64,000 bases of DNA. Origin: Alteromonas sp. a30. GTDB lineage: Bacteria; Pseudomonadota; Gammaproteobacteria; Enterobacterales; Alteromonadaceae. The translations under genes and the position numbers were made by a program. This document shows, in pieces, positions 39,275 to 49,335 of the stretch. Below the pieces are notes generated by a model. The model saw nothing but the letters and a program-made list of their open reading frames with translations, did not search any database and was not told the DNA's origin. Position 1 is the first letter of the stretch, and each line of letters starts with the position of its first letter. The stretch is taken from contig NZ_JABEPE010000014.1 of NCBI RefSeq assembly GCF_026788005.1, positions 1 through 64,000 of the forward strand. Direction: 5' to 3'.

Positions 39275-39751
39275 ATGTCTGAAAAATACTGGTATGTAGC
39301 TTACACAAAATACAAAAAAGAACGCGAGTTTAGTCAGGCGATGGCGCAAAAAAAGCTGGAAAGCTACTTCCCAACCGATGCAAACGGACAGCCGTTGTTT
39401 TCATGCTATGTGTTTGTCAATTTAGCGGAGTCACACTTGCACTTAGTGCGCTATTTACGCGGATTCTCGCACCTAGTGAGCTTTGGGGAAGAAGTTGCAC
39501 AAGTGTCTTCAAGTCAAATTGACACTATGAAACGCCTTACAGAATTTAGCCAATCGTTGGCAACAAAATCCAGTCGATTAATTCGGGGGGATGAAGTGCA
39601 AATTATTCGCGGTCCGTTGCGGGGAACGGTGGGCAAGCTTGTTCGTGATCAGGGTAAAAGTAAATTGGCGCTGGAAGTGCCGCAACTCAACCAATGCATT
39701 CTGGTGAGTGTTCCTTTAGAGCAGGTTGTTCCTTTAGGAGTTCGCGTGTGA
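39275..39751 (+). CDS. NusG/RfaH-like transcription antiterminator
   Basis: A 158-residue NusG paralogue. The N-terminal NGN domain begins KYWYVAYTKYKKEREFSQA, followed by YFPTD and LFSCYVFVNL. The C-terminal KOW motif is RGDEVQIIRGPLRGTVGKLV. The ATG at 39275 follows AAGGAG. Specialised NusG paralogues help polymerase read long operons past pauses and terminators. The Serratia antifeeding prophage, an eCIS, is controlled by such a protein (AnfA1). It is coupled to the ATPase gene by a GTGA overlap, so it is made with the operon it probably controls. Confidence 0.88.
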   Translation: MSEKYWYVAYTKYKKEREFSQAMAQKKLESYFPTDANGQPLFSCYVFVNLAESHLHLVRYLRGFSHLVSFGEEVAQVSSSQIDTMKRLTEFSQSLATKSSRLIRGDEVQIIRGPLRGTVGKLVRDQGKSKLALEVPQLNQCILVSVPLEQVVPLGVRV

Positions 39752-41808
39752 CAATTCAGCGTATTCGTGAGCTGGAGCAAAGCTTAGCAGCGAGCGTATT
39801 CCAGTTTGGACAGGCGATGCATAGCAGTGAGGATTTTGCGGCAATGCAACAAACTCATCAAGCCATGCACCATTACCTTGATGAGCTTATTGCGCTTGCA
39901 CACTTCGCGACTGTGATAGCCCGTTTTCAGCTTGATGCGCACAGCGCCAAGTTATTAGCGCTAGCCTACATTTTCACAATTGAACCCGATGCGTTAGCAC
40001 CCTATTTGAAATCAAATTGGTACGAGCAAGGGCCAAACATCAGCATAGCTCATGCGGTGAGTATCATTGCCGCTGCCCCTCGCTCTGATGCAAATGAACA
40101 GCCTTCAGAACCAAGCGACATATATAGGCTCGCGGATTGCGCGCACTCTCCACTTTTTCGTTGGGGATTTTTTGTGTGCGAGCATGAGCGGCATTTTTCC
40201 GTTTCACCTATATCAATAGATACTGCGGTTTTGTCGGTGCTTTCGATAACGAATTCGCCTAATACAGTCCTTTTCCATAACAATAATGAGCCGTTTCAAG
40301 GGGCTTGGAGTGTTGTGAAAGCGGAAATGAATTTGGCGCATCGGCAGTGCTATGCGCACTTGCTTGACAAAGAATACACAGGTATGTGGCAGCTCAATTG
40401 TGATGATGTTAACGAGCGTTTGCCTCTGGTGCGTAGCCTTGGTGCCAGTCAGGAAATTGAAAATTGTTTTATTTTGGATCTCAATCAGTTACCGCACGAA
40501 AATGAATTGCGCATGCATTTACGTAACCTTGTTCTTAGTTCGCAATATAGCTTGGTCTATTGGCCTAAAGCGTTGTATTTCTGTCAGCGTAATGCGGCGC
40601 TGGCTCAAATGCTACAGCATTGGCTACAACTAAAAGCCGGTGTCTTGATCACCGATAATCCTTGTTTGCATCAACGCGAAGATGAACCTGAAACGATAGT
40701 GTCGCATTTTGATGCGATTCCCGAAATTCGCTTTCCTAGGTTAAACACGAAACAGCGAGCTTCTGTGTGGTTGCGCGTATCAACTGAGTTTAAGCGTCAG
40801 TTAACACCCTTGGACGCACAGTGGCTGGCGCAGCTTTATCCCTTTCCCCCCTCAAGAATCGTGCAAATAGGGCAAGATGTGATCCGTGAGTGCGGTGCAA
40901 TGCCTCTGGATTCCAATGCTTTATGCAAGCAGCTTCAGCGCGCTTGCATCGCCGAATACAGCGCTAAGCATCCTACTCTGGCAACCTTAAGTCAGCCCAA
41001 AGCCAATTGGGACGACATGATTCTAACCAGCACTATTCAAACTCAAATTGAAGAGTTGGTGCATCGCATTCGGTATCGCGTTTTGCTAAGCGAAGAAGTG
41101 CGCGGTTTGCGCCCGGGCGTACAAGCGTTGTTTTGGGGAAAACCGGGTACGGGAAAAAGCATGGCGGCGGAGGCGATTGCCGCTGAATTGATGTTGCCGC
41201 TGTATAAAGTGAATTTGGCGAATATAGCCAGCAAGTGGATTGGCGAGAGCGAAAAGCACCTTGCTAAATTGTTCGATCAAGCGGAACAACAACACGCGAT
41301 ATTGCTCTTCGATGAAGCCGACGCCATCTTTGCTAAGCGCAGTGAAGTGAATTCCAGTCACGATAAAAACGCCAATATGGGCGTGAGTTTCTTGTTGCAG
41401 CGCATGGAAAATTACAACGGTGTTTTGCTGCTTTCCACAAACTTTAAAAACAACTTAGATGAAGCGTTTTTGCGTCGTTTTCATAGTGTCATTGAGTTTG
41501 CGATGCCAAATGTAGAAGCACGCGAAGCGTTATGGCAAAAAGCGTGGCAAGGACGCTATCAATTAGCACAAAGCATAAGCCTGCCTTTGCTTGCTGAAAG
41601 CTTTGAATTCAGCCCCGCGCAAATTGCCAATATCGCAGAGCTTTGCGTTCTGTACTGCATTTGTGAGGACGCTCCCCAAATTGGCGAAGCCATTTTAACC
41701 AAAGCCATTATGCGAGAACTCGACAAACATAGCGCCGGTTATTTGGCTGCACAAAAAGTAAACCAATGGCGTCAGCGACAAAATCATGCGCTGACAATAG
41801 GAGAATGA
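39748..41808 (+). CDS. AAA+ ATPase, eCIS type (Pvc15/Afp15-like)
   Basis: A 686-residue protein with a long N-terminal region (about 1-440) and one C-terminal AAA+ domain. That domain has Walker A WGKPGTGKSMAAE (about 464), pore-like KWIGESEKHLAKLF, Walker B AILLFDEADAIF (about 520), sensor 1 LLSTNF, and arginine fingers EAFLRRFHSV. The layout is that of Pvc15/Afp15 ATPases encoded in eCIS loci, which assist particle or effector assembly. The GTG start overlaps the previous stop (GTGA) and has a TAGGAG site. The cap-like gene follows after one base, as in eCIS clusters. No sheath or tube gene is nearby. Confidence 0.82.
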   Translation: MTIQRIRELEQSLAASVFQFGQAMHSSEDFAAMQQTHQAMHHYLDELIALAHFATVIARFQLDAHSAKLLALAYIFTIEPDALAPYLKSNWYEQGPNISIAHAVSIIAAAPRSDANEQPSEPSDIYRLADCAHSPLFRWGFFVCEHERHFSVSPISIDTAVLSVLSITNSPNTVLFHNNNEPFQGAWSVVKAEMNLAHRQCYAHLLDKEYTGMWQLNCDDVNERLPLVRSLGASQEIENCFILDLNQLPHENELRMHLRNLVLSSQYSLVYWPKALYFCQRNAALAQMLQHWLQLKAGVLITDNPCLHQREDEPETIVSHFDAIPEIRFPRLNTKQRASVWLRVSTEFKRQLTPLDAQWLAQLYPFPPSRIVQIGQDVIRECGAMPLDSNALCKQLQRACIAEYSAKHPTLATLSQPKANWDDMILTSTIQTQIEELVHRIRYRVLLSEEVRGLRPGVQALFWGKPGTGKSMAAEAIAAELMLPLYKVNLANIASKWIGESEKHLAKLFDQAEQQHAILLFDEADAIFAKRSEVNSSHDKNANMGVSFLLQRMENYNGVLLLSTNFKNNLDEAFLRRFHSVIEFAMPNVEAREALWQKAWQGRYQLAQSISLPLLAESFEFSPAQIANIAELCVLYCICEDAPQIGEAILTKAIMRELDKHSAGYLAAQKVNQWRQRQNHALTIGE

Positions 41809-41809
41809 A

Positions 41810-42424
41810 ATGGATCCACTAATTCTCAGTAAAGTGCAGCAGTCTTTGCAAACCTTAATTGAGCACCGTGTATTGGTTAACAACAAAGAGTCCGAACATT
41901 GTGTGGAGTTTTCCTTTGTTGCGCCAGATGCCAAGTTTGTAGCGGATTTGTCCAGCCGCCCGAAAATCAACGCTTACCTTATTGGCTTGTCGGAAGACAA
42001 TCACCGCCGCCGTTCGGACCCTGTGCGTACCGTGCTCAATAAAGACAAAACCCAGCACAGTATTTACGTTGAGCCGCGTTATGTGGATATGACTTACATG
42101 CTCACAGTGTGGAGCAAAGATGAAGTCGGCAGTGCCATGATTGAACATTTACTGCTGGGCTATTTGATTTCTGGTTTGGGCTATTTCGATTTCTTACCCG
42201 AAGACATTCAAGCCGAACATGAACTAGACACCGCACCTTTTGGTGTGCGCCTAACCCTGTTCGGTAGTGAATATGCCGACAAAATTTCTGGCCAAGTGTG
42301 GCAAGCGATGGGCTCTACGCCCAAGCCAAGCTTAATGCTGTCGCTGTCTGTTCCTGTACCGATCGCTGAGCCCGGTACTCGCTCAGCAGTAAGAGACATC
42401 GCCCAAGCGCTAAATCGCATGTAG
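41810..42424 (+). CDS. Pvc16/DUF4255-family tail cap protein
   Basis: A 204-residue protein whose N-terminal half matches the DUF4255/Pvc16 family: short helix at the start, FSFVAPDAKFVADLSSRPKI, INAYLIGLSEDNHRRRS, and VDMTYMLTVWSKDEVGSAMI with EHLLLGYLI. In eCIS particles Pvc16/Afp16 caps the distal end of the inner tube and sheath and sets length. Here the gene follows the AAA+ ATPase directly, the eCIS order, but the sheath it would cap is not encoded in the window. Ribosome-binding site GGAGAATGAA is partly inside the ATPase stop. Confidence 0.8.
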   Translation: MDPLILSKVQQSLQTLIEHRVLVNNKESEHCVEFSFVAPDAKFVADLSSRPKINAYLIGLSEDNHRRRSDPVRTVLNKDKTQHSIYVEPRYVDMTYMLTVWSKDEVGSAMIEHLLLGYLISGLGYFDFLPEDIQAEHELDTAPFGVRLTLFGSEYADKISGQVWQAMGSTPKPSLMLSLSVPVPIAEPGTRSAVRDIAQALNRM

Positions 42425-42459
42425 TACTCAATCCCAATTAAACGATCAGGAATGCCGTG

Positions 42460-44283
42460 ATGGATAATGAACAGATTAAAAACAAACTTAAGTCCTATTT
42501 TCAATCGGGGGATGTGCCTACCGAAGCACAATTTGGTGAGCTGATAGATGAAGCCATCAGCAGCGATGCCTCGCGTTTAAGCGAAGGCACATTAGCAGCA
42601 GAGCGTTTGCCCAAGCAAGTTGATTTAAACATGGGGTCAGGCGAGGGAGAGTCTACGTTAACGGCGACTTTTGTCAGTGGCAATGAGCTAAATGCTAACA
42701 CCATGCATTCAGGGCATATGGAAGCGCAGTCGGTTAAAGCCGGAAGCGTTTCTTCGAACACGCTTACCGTAGAGAAAAATATCAGCGCAAAACATATTAC
42801 GGCGACGTTCAGCGGTGATGGACAGGCGCTGACACAGCTTCAAGCCAACCATATTTCGGATGGCGAGTTAAATGTTAACCGATTGCCAAAACAGCTAAAC
42901 CTTACCACTCATGAGCAACCCGGTGACGCGATGATCACCACGCATATGGTGGATACATACAGCCTGACCTCGCAACATTTACAAGGACAGACGCTTGATT
43001 CCATGCAAGGGAATATTGCTGATTTCACATCGACACAAATTTCTGCTGACAACATTACAGTGACTAATTTGCAAGCCAATATGGTTGAAGCCAAGTTGGT
43101 CGGCGACGGTGCCGGAGTGAGCAATATCAACCCCGCCAACATCAGTGGCAGAATTAAGTCGGAACAATTGTATTTAGGGACAAAAACAGCGTTAGGCGTG
43201 GTGCAATTTGCCACTCAAGACGACATCACCAACAATGCAGATAATCGCGCTGTGACTGCCAAAGCGATGAACCAAACCATTCAGCAAAATGCCCAACAAA
43301 CGAAACAACAAGTGCTAGATGAGGCAAGAAACGATGCTGAATTACAAGTTCAAACGGCGTTTAAAGAAAATCGTGCCTACGTTGATGCAGAGGTTGCCTC
43401 GTTGCAAGCCAACATTACCCAATATGAACAAGGCGAAGGCATCATTATTGATGGGAATACCATTAGCACTAACCCTACATGGTTTATCAATTCACTGGAG
43501 AGCAGCACTATTGTTGCCAGCAGCGTTATTGGAACCTTAGATATTGCACAGGTTCCGCATACCGATAGCGTGGATGAAAGCGACAACAAAGTACCCACCG
43601 CCAAAGCCGTACAGGAGTATGTGTCGGAAGTGGTGTCTCAAGTACCGCAAGCGCCCAACATGCCACCTTTGCCGCCGAAAACCGCAATTCCATTCTGGGG
43701 AACACAGGAAGAACTGACTCCGGGGTGGGCCATTTGTGATGGCGGCGTTTATAACGGTGTTGCAACGCCGGATTTACGTACACAATTCATTCGTGGTGCG
43801 CAAAACGACGCCGAAGTAGGTAACGTGAAAACTTACAGTACAGCCTTGCCTCAGGCAGGATTGACGATTGAAGCCAACAGCCATGCTCACCATGTGAGCG
43901 CTTATCATGCTAATGCCACCACATTGGGCGCGGATTTAAGCGCCAATATTAGGGCGTTAAATACAGAGCCTGCATCCGACTCTCAACCGCTTGCTGATGG
44001 GCCTGTTCCCGTAAACACCAATGAATATTTAATGCCGTTATTGCAAAGTGACGGAAAGTTTATTGATGTTGATGGCTCTGGTGGCATTGCTGGGCGAGTT
44101 TCCAATGATTCTGAAATGCTCGACCCTTCTGTTGAACATCAACACGAATTTGATATTGCGCTTGAAGCGAAAGACACCGAAGCAACGTCGCATACTCATA
44201 ACCTGTTAGGCGGTGATGATGAAACTGCGCCACCGCATATTTTGATGTACTGGATCACATGGGTTGGTGTGCCAGAAATATGA
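42460..44283 (+). CDS. Tail fibre-like protein with C-terminal phage tail collar domain
   Basis: A 607-residue elongated protein. Residues 1-400 contain repetitive beta/coil segments typical of trimeric fibres (the motif ADxxxAxxISxxxLNxxRLPKQLNL-like recurs at about 50 and 145), then a helical stretch. The C-terminal collar domain (about 400-607) has PPKTAIPFWG, GWAICDGG, TPDLRTQFIRGA, several HxH pairs and a final APPHILMYWITWVG. Such fibres bind cell surfaces. In this operon it is the candidate receptor-binding protein of an eCIS-like particle. An adjacent GTG at 42457 is an alternative start. The DNA overlaps the next gene by ATGA. Confidence 0.82.
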   Translation: MDNEQIKNKLKSYFQSGDVPTEAQFGELIDEAISSDASRLSEGTLAAERLPKQVDLNMGSGEGESTLTATFVSGNELNANTMHSGHMEAQSVKAGSVSSNTLTVEKNISAKHITATFSGDGQALTQLQANHISDGELNVNRLPKQLNLTTHEQPGDAMITTHMVDTYSLTSQHLQGQTLDSMQGNIADFTSTQISADNITVTNLQANMVEAKLVGDGAGVSNINPANISGRIKSEQLYLGTKTALGVVQFATQDDITNNADNRAVTAKAMNQTIQQNAQQTKQQVLDEARNDAELQVQTAFKENRAYVDAEVASLQANITQYEQGEGIIIDGNTISTNPTWFINSLESSTIVASSVIGTLDIAQVPHTDSVDESDNKVPTAKAVQEYVSEVVSQVPQAPNMPPLPPKTAIPFWGTQEELTPGWAICDGGVYNGVATPDLRTQFIRGAQNDAEVGNVKTYSTALPQAGLTIEANSHAHHVSAYHANATTLGADLSANIRALNTEPASDSQPLADGPVPVNTNEYLMPLLQSDGKFIDVDGSGGIAGRVSNDSEMLDPSVEHQHEFDIALEAKDTEATSHTHNLLGGDDETAPPHILMYWITWVGVPEI

Positions 44284-46853
44284 ATCAAAAGCATGTGGCT
44301 GAAAGCCGTTCTGCGGAAAATACGCGCTGGTTTGATGTACCCGTCGCTCAGCTTGCGCCGCCGCCTGTCGACACCGAGCTGACGGAAGCGCAGCAAGCGC
44401 AAAGCCAATTTATGCCTTTCGATGCGTTTATGAGGCAGAATAACTCGCATTGTTTTGCGCAAAGCGTGGCGCAACATCAGCAATCATGGTGCTTGCAAAG
44501 CTGGATTCAGTCTTATGCCGATACCCTTGCAGATTGGCTTTATTTACTGCACAAACAGCAAAAAATCGACACATCAGAACCGGTGTATTTACTGGAAGCG
44601 CAAGCAACAACAGGGCAATTTGGCATGGGATTGCTGCAAGCGTTGGATGAAAAGTGCCAAGAATTACAGCTTGAATCGCTCCAAATTTGTTACGTATTTG
44701 GCATATCTGAAGAGGGCTATCAAGCACGTTTAATGGCGCATCCTTTGTTTGAGGCGCTTGCTGAAGACAGCCGAGCCAAAATGATACAGTGGGACGTATT
44801 GCAACACCCACAGCTTCCTGAGCAAGATATCAGCGGCAACCCTATTCACTACGATAGGAACCCCGTGGCGTTTATCGCCAATGGCGTATCCTCAACAATG
44901 CCTCAGCAACTTTTTCATGTGCATTATTCCGATGTATATGCGGCGCAAGTATCGGAGGTTAGCGAGGTTAGTTTTGACGCTGCTTCAAGCGCTAATACTG
45001 AAGGAAAACCAACATCTGATCTGCGCTTTTTGCCTTTGCACTTACGGCAAAAACAAAGTCAAAAACAAAGGCAAAAACTAAGCCAAAGAACTGAAACGCA
45101 CACTGAGTTAGCGAATAAAGTCGGCGCAGAAAATAAAAAAGAGCAGGCCAATAAAACCTTAGCGTATCAATGGCAGAAAGTAACACTTCCACAAGCGGTG
45201 AGCGCTTTTCCTGAAGTGTTACAGTCAGCAGCAAGGGTGGCTTTTCAGCAAGAAATAGCAAAAAGCCGAAGTGAGATTTTATATGTGCCGACCGCTGCCA
45301 TTTGCCTACAAGAGCAGCTTCGAGCACGTTGCAAAAAAGGCGTGTTGTGCCTTCAAAGTGATATTGGCGTCACCTCGGAATTTCATGTAAAGCAACGCTT
45401 TTCGTTGCCAGAAAACAAAACTGAAAAACAACCCCGCATAGTGATGCAAAAAGTGAATTTTGCGTTTATTGAAACCGTGCAACGTAACGCATCGTATTTT
45501 TGCGTGCTAAACCAACAAAATCACCTTAATGGCAAAGTGCTCAATATCACGCTTTTTGATGAGCAAGAAGACGATTGGCAATGGGTGCTTGCTGCTGCGG
45601 TAGAACAACATTTTGCGTTAGGAACGCCCGAAAATGCCGAGCAAGTAATACACATGGCAGCCGTTGCCGTGCAAGCCGAGCAACTAAGGTTGTCGAACAC
45701 ATCGCGTTTTAACAATCAACACGCGCCGTTCATCTCAGAAAATCAAATGCTAGCGCAGTTAAAAACGCATCAATATGAGCCAAAGCTATTCGCCACGTAC
45801 TTGCCCATTTTGCTTGATGCAGGCGTGCATGTAGATCAGCGAATATTATGGTGCAAAACCTTAAACCACATTTGGAACCTGTATACGCCGGTTTTCGACG
45901 ATACCAAGTTCGCGTTTCAGCTTGGGCTATTCAGCATTGATATTGGGCATTGGGCGATGGCAAAGCAGTGTTTTATGGCACTTTTACAGCTAAAAGGCCC
46001 GCATTTAGCGAGCTTGCATAACCTTGCATTGGCAGCCTTTGCAACCCACGACTTAACTCTTGCTCAGCAAAGTATCGAAACGGCATTGCAAGTGGTTCCA
46101 AACGATGAACAAAGCCAAAAGCTGGCGCAAAATATTGAAAATTATCAGCAAAGCATCACCACGTTAGATTGGTATCAACCCTATCAAGAGATGCTCGGCG
46201 AGCAAGATGAAAGCCCGCCGCTACAACTAGTGCCACTGGATGAACATCATCTTGCTGAGTTTTTATTGCAGTATCGAGACCCCAACATTGCTCAGCGTTT
46301 GCGCGGCGTTGAAATTGAGTCTGTCGATATGCTCAAACAACTTTTTGTACAGTGGAAAAACGCAGGAAAAAATAACCAAAAACTTTGCTATGCCGCCGTG
46401 CATCCTCGGCTTGGGTTTGTCGGTTGTGTGTCGTTAGATGCTGAAATGCATGATGATGCCCGTGACGGTGCTTGTGACGGTGCTTGTGACGGAAAAACCG
46501 CTCAACAAAGTGAGCAAAGTAACGGTGAGCAAAGTAACGCGCAGGCGACTAGAACAGAAACATGCGTTAGCCCATTCAAAGAAATTAAATTCGAACTAAA
46601 ATCCGACGATTTCAATGCGTTAAATAATCCCAAATCACACGCCAAAAACTACATTATTTCATTTTGGATAGGCACAGACTACCAGGGCTTAGGCTTTGCC
46701 AATGCAGCACTAAAACAAGCGGTTTGGCAGGTGAAAAGAATGGCAAAAAAAGGCTTGGTGAAAAGCGTGAAAACCTCGGCTTGGGAGTTTAACGAGGTGT
46801 CGGCGCAGGTGCTGATGTCGCATGGAATATCACGCAAGGTAATGTCGAGATAA
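44280..46853 (+). CDS. Three-part protein: methyltransferase-like, TPR and GNAT domains
   Basis: An 857-residue cytoplasmic protein starting within the fibre gene stop. Residues about 90-220 look like a MidA/SAM-methyltransferase-type fold with a decayed glycine motif (YLLEAQATTGQFGMGLL, VAFIANGVSSTMPQQLFHV). Residues about 535-620 carry TPR-like repeats (ALLQLKGPHLASLHNLALAA, LAQQSIETALQVVPND). Residues about 640-857 form a GNAT acetyltransferase (LVPLDEHHLAEFL, GFVGCVSL, WIGTDYQGLGFANAALKQ), split by a low-complexity insert. It may modify a particle protein or cargo. I know no characterised protein with this order. Confidence 0.62.
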   Translation: MNQKHVAESRSAENTRWFDVPVAQLAPPPVDTELTEAQQAQSQFMPFDAFMRQNNSHCFAQSVAQHQQSWCLQSWIQSYADTLADWLYLLHKQQKIDTSEPVYLLEAQATTGQFGMGLLQALDEKCQELQLESLQICYVFGISEEGYQARLMAHPLFEALAEDSRAKMIQWDVLQHPQLPEQDISGNPIHYDRNPVAFIANGVSSTMPQQLFHVHYSDVYAAQVSEVSEVSFDAASSANTEGKPTSDLRFLPLHLRQKQSQKQRQKLSQRTETHTELANKVGAENKKEQANKTLAYQWQKVTLPQAVSAFPEVLQSAARVAFQQEIAKSRSEILYVPTAAICLQEQLRARCKKGVLCLQSDIGVTSEFHVKQRFSLPENKTEKQPRIVMQKVNFAFIETVQRNASYFCVLNQQNHLNGKVLNITLFDEQEDDWQWVLAAAVEQHFALGTPENAEQVIHMAAVAVQAEQLRLSNTSRFNNQHAPFISENQMLAQLKTHQYEPKLFATYLPILLDAGVHVDQRILWCKTLNHIWNLYTPVFDDTKFAFQLGLFSIDIGHWAMAKQCFMALLQLKGPHLASLHNLALAAFATHDLTLAQQSIETALQVVPNDEQSQKLAQNIENYQQSITTLDWYQPYQEMLGEQDESPPLQLVPLDEHHLAEFLLQYRDPNIAQRLRGVEIESVDMLKQLFVQWKNAGKNNQKLCYAAVHPRLGFVGCVSLDAEMHDDARDGACDGACDGKTAQQSEQSNGEQSNAQATRTETCVSPFKEIKFELKSDDFNALNNPKSHAKNYIISFWIGTDYQGLGFANAALKQAVWQVKRMAKKGLVKSVKTSAWEFNEVSAQVLMSHGISRKVMSR
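46456..46540 (+). repeat. Short tandem repeats inside the GNAT domain
   Basis: The unit GTGACGGTGCTT recurs in tandem around 46470-46492, giving a DGACDGACDG peptide. It is followed by two copies of a GAGCAAAGTAACG-type unit (46510-46538), giving EQSNGEQSNA. The repeats sit in a loop between two GNAT strands and could vary in copy number without breaking the frame. Confidence 0.6.
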
Positions 46854-46970
46854 GGTTTCTCTCTGCATTTTTACACTCTCAACGAAGTGCGAGAAATTAC
46901 TAGCGATAAGCTTAGTTAATATCAAATTGGCGACTGTATTTATTGTTTATCCTGATGTATTGGAGAAAAG

Positions 46971-49232
46971 ATGATAGAAAAACCAAAAGAGGTAAATGAA
47001 AACAATGCTCATGATATTTGGGTAAATTCCAGAAACTTCTCTGAACCTCCTCGGAGTGAGGAAAGGTGGGTGGATTGGGTTCGTGATAGAAGCGCCACAG
47101 CACTTATTGCCGACAAGGCGATTTACCGAGGTAACATAAACGACGTTAATAATACCAAAGCAATTTTAGCTGATTTAATTACCTATAATTTTGAGCTTTC
47201 TGATGTGACTCAAGAGATAGGTCAGGAAGGTAGTCACTATTACTACTATCAAGCACTTCTACTTCAAGACTTATACGATAAAGCTCCTGAAGGGATGAAA
47301 CGCAGCATTCAATCTGGTTCGAATAGGTTAAATATGCACGCAGGTGATGAAGGTGCATCTAACTCGGAGCCTCCAGAAAGTCGCAAGTTCGTAAGAATAT
47401 CAAAAAAAGATATTGATGATGATGGGCCAATAAGTAATGGATTAACTGATGCTTTAGACATTCATGGAGAAAATTTCGATAAATATGGTTTTGACTGGGC
47501 TGTCGACACCTATGTACCGAGCCGAGAAGCATTAGCGTATTCTTTACTGAGCAAATTTAAAATTGAACAATTTTGGGGGAATTCATCTCCAGAGAGAGGT
47601 CAGTTTGAGCAGAACGTGGATGCTTTTCGAAATGAAGTTAAAAATAATCCAGAGAAGTACAGCGTTGTTAGCGATTCAATTCAAATGCTCACCAGATCGC
47701 ATAAGGCATGGTCTCAGATAAAATATACGTCAAAGCTGTCATATGAAGACGATCCTAGATTGTGGAGTAGGGCCATTTTTAAGCATAAAGTTCGAGAGGC
47801 AATAGGAAGTAGCATTGATGTTCAGCGGGAAGCTTTAGGCATTCTGAGTAGGTCATCTGCCGATAATATGGAAGGCCAAAATAAAACGGAAATTGCGCAA
47901 GCTGAAGAAATTTATGAAAACCAAATTAGGGATGTTTTTGGATATATACCCTCTGCAAAAAATACACGAGATGAATTGAAAAAAGTATCTGAAATTGCTC
48001 AGGGTACTAACGCTGCATATGAAATATATGAAACTGGTCAGCAGTTAGTAATAGATGTAGAAGATATAAAAGGTGAAAAACAGCAGCAAAATGTGCTGGA
48101 GAATAAGGAGCTTCTTAGTAAATCTATAACAGAACTGAATAATGAGGTGAAGAGTAAAGCCGCTGTAGATAAGGGGGTTGATGCCGTTATTAATGAATTA
48201 GATGAAACTAATTTGAATGATGGTGTGATTCAAGATTATCTAAATGTTAAAGAGAAAATTACTGATTTAACCGACTTGAGTGGTATTTCTGAAAAACTTT
48301 TTATTATTGCCGATGTGCTTGGTTTGAAAGATATCCAAGGTGCTTGGAATTCCCATAAACTTTACAAGCGCGCTAGCGGTAAAGTGGAAGTGTTAAGTAA
48401 AAGTCTCACCAAGAGTAAAGTGATTGATGAACTTACGGGATTTTCAATTTATGGGTTGGATAAGTTAGAAAGCTTAAAAGTGCGTTCGATTATTTTGCTG
48501 GGTTCGCAAATCGCGAAGTTTGCTGGCCGTATTTTATCTTTGGTAACTGGCGGCGTGGCCGCAATAATATCTGAGAGTATTCGTCTTGTAGGCTCTGTAA
48601 TCGAAGGTGTTGAGGAAGTGTATTTGCGTCTAAAAGGCTTCATTAAAAAGTTAAATAATACACGAGGCCAGCGTAGAGCATTAAGCGCTGAAGTTATTTT
48701 TCATCAAGTAGCAAAAGAAAAAGTTGGGGGAGCCGCCTCAAAGCTTATGTATGATTTGCTTGTTAAAGACAAAATCCTAAAAAAGCCCAAATTAACTAAG
48801 CCTCAACAGTTCGTTTCTAATCATACGCCAGATAGCAAAGAGAAGAAGGTCGTTGTTAAATACCTTGAGCAATATAATCGCGGTCCATTGAGTTGGTTGG
48901 TCAGTGATAAAGATAAACTCAGTCAAGTAATTAAATATATTGAAGGGCAAGGAGAACGACCAGCCGTTATTGAGCAATACATTTTACAAAAAGGCTACAT
49001 TGATAGGCAGAAATTTGAGCAAAAAGAGGCGCTATTTAAAAAGCTTTTGAAAAAGTACGTCATGACGGTTTTAAAAGATTTGCTCAACTCAAGCCCTTTG
49101 GGCAAAGCAACAGCGTTGCAGGATAAAATCGCAAAGGAAGTGAATAAGTTTTTAACTGATCTTTCAGAAACTATTCATCAAAAAGCATTTGAAGCATTGT
49201 TGAGTGCAGAAAGTGCGTTGTTTAATGCTTAG
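46971..49232 (+). CDS. Large unknown protein with C-terminal hydrophobic segments (eCIS cargo candidate)
   Basis: A 753-residue protein starting MIEKPKEVNE behind a GGAG site. Residues 1-330 are soluble and charged; 330-480 are largely helical and coiled-coil-like. Residues about 500-560 are hydrophobic (SIILLGSQIAKFAGRILSLV, GGVAAIISESIRLVGSVIEG), long enough for two membrane-inserting helices. The last 200 residues are Lys-rich and helical. It has no signal peptide. I recognise no family. In this position (after ATPase, cap and fibre genes) eCIS loci usually carry cargo or effectors, so a membrane-active effector is a reasonable but unproven guess. Confidence 0.5.
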   Translation: MIEKPKEVNENNAHDIWVNSRNFSEPPRSEERWVDWVRDRSATALIADKAIYRGNINDVNNTKAILADLITYNFELSDVTQEIGQEGSHYYYYQALLLQDLYDKAPEGMKRSIQSGSNRLNMHAGDEGASNSEPPESRKFVRISKKDIDDDGPISNGLTDALDIHGENFDKYGFDWAVDTYVPSREALAYSLLSKFKIEQFWGNSSPERGQFEQNVDAFRNEVKNNPEKYSVVSDSIQMLTRSHKAWSQIKYTSKLSYEDDPRLWSRAIFKHKVREAIGSSIDVQREALGILSRSSADNMEGQNKTEIAQAEEIYENQIRDVFGYIPSAKNTRDELKKVSEIAQGTNAAYEIYETGQQLVIDVEDIKGEKQQQNVLENKELLSKSITELNNEVKSKAAVDKGVDAVINELDETNLNDGVIQDYLNVKEKITDLTDLSGISEKLFIIADVLGLKDIQGAWNSHKLYKRASGKVEVLSKSLTKSKVIDELTGFSIYGLDKLESLKVRSIILLGSQIAKFAGRILSLVTGGVAAIISESIRLVGSVIEGVEEVYLRLKGFIKKLNNTRGQRRALSAEVIFHQVAKEKVGGAASKLMYDLLVKDKILKKPKLTKPQQFVSNHTPDSKEKKVVVKYLEQYNRGPLSWLVSDKDKLSQVIKYIEGQGERPAVIEQYILQKGYIDRQKFEQKEALFKKLLKKYVMTVLKDLLNSSPLGKATALQDKIAKEVNKFLTDLSETIHQKAFEALLSAESALFNA

Positions 49233-49335
49233 ATTTAGCTATTTATTGGTCGCTGAGGCAATAGCCACTTTTATGAAGAGCTTCAAATACGACAACAATT
49301 CTAATGGATAAGTAAATTGTTAAAAAAGGTCTCTG

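Noticed and set aside
41810-44283. A prophage, suggested by cap-like and tail-collar genes
   Set aside because: No integrase, capsid, terminase, portal, lysis or tail-tube genes; the ATPase-cap pair points to eCIS rather than phage.
46456-46540. A CRISPR array
   Set aside because: The repeats are short, in frame and inside a coding region, with no spacers and no cas genes anywhere in the window.
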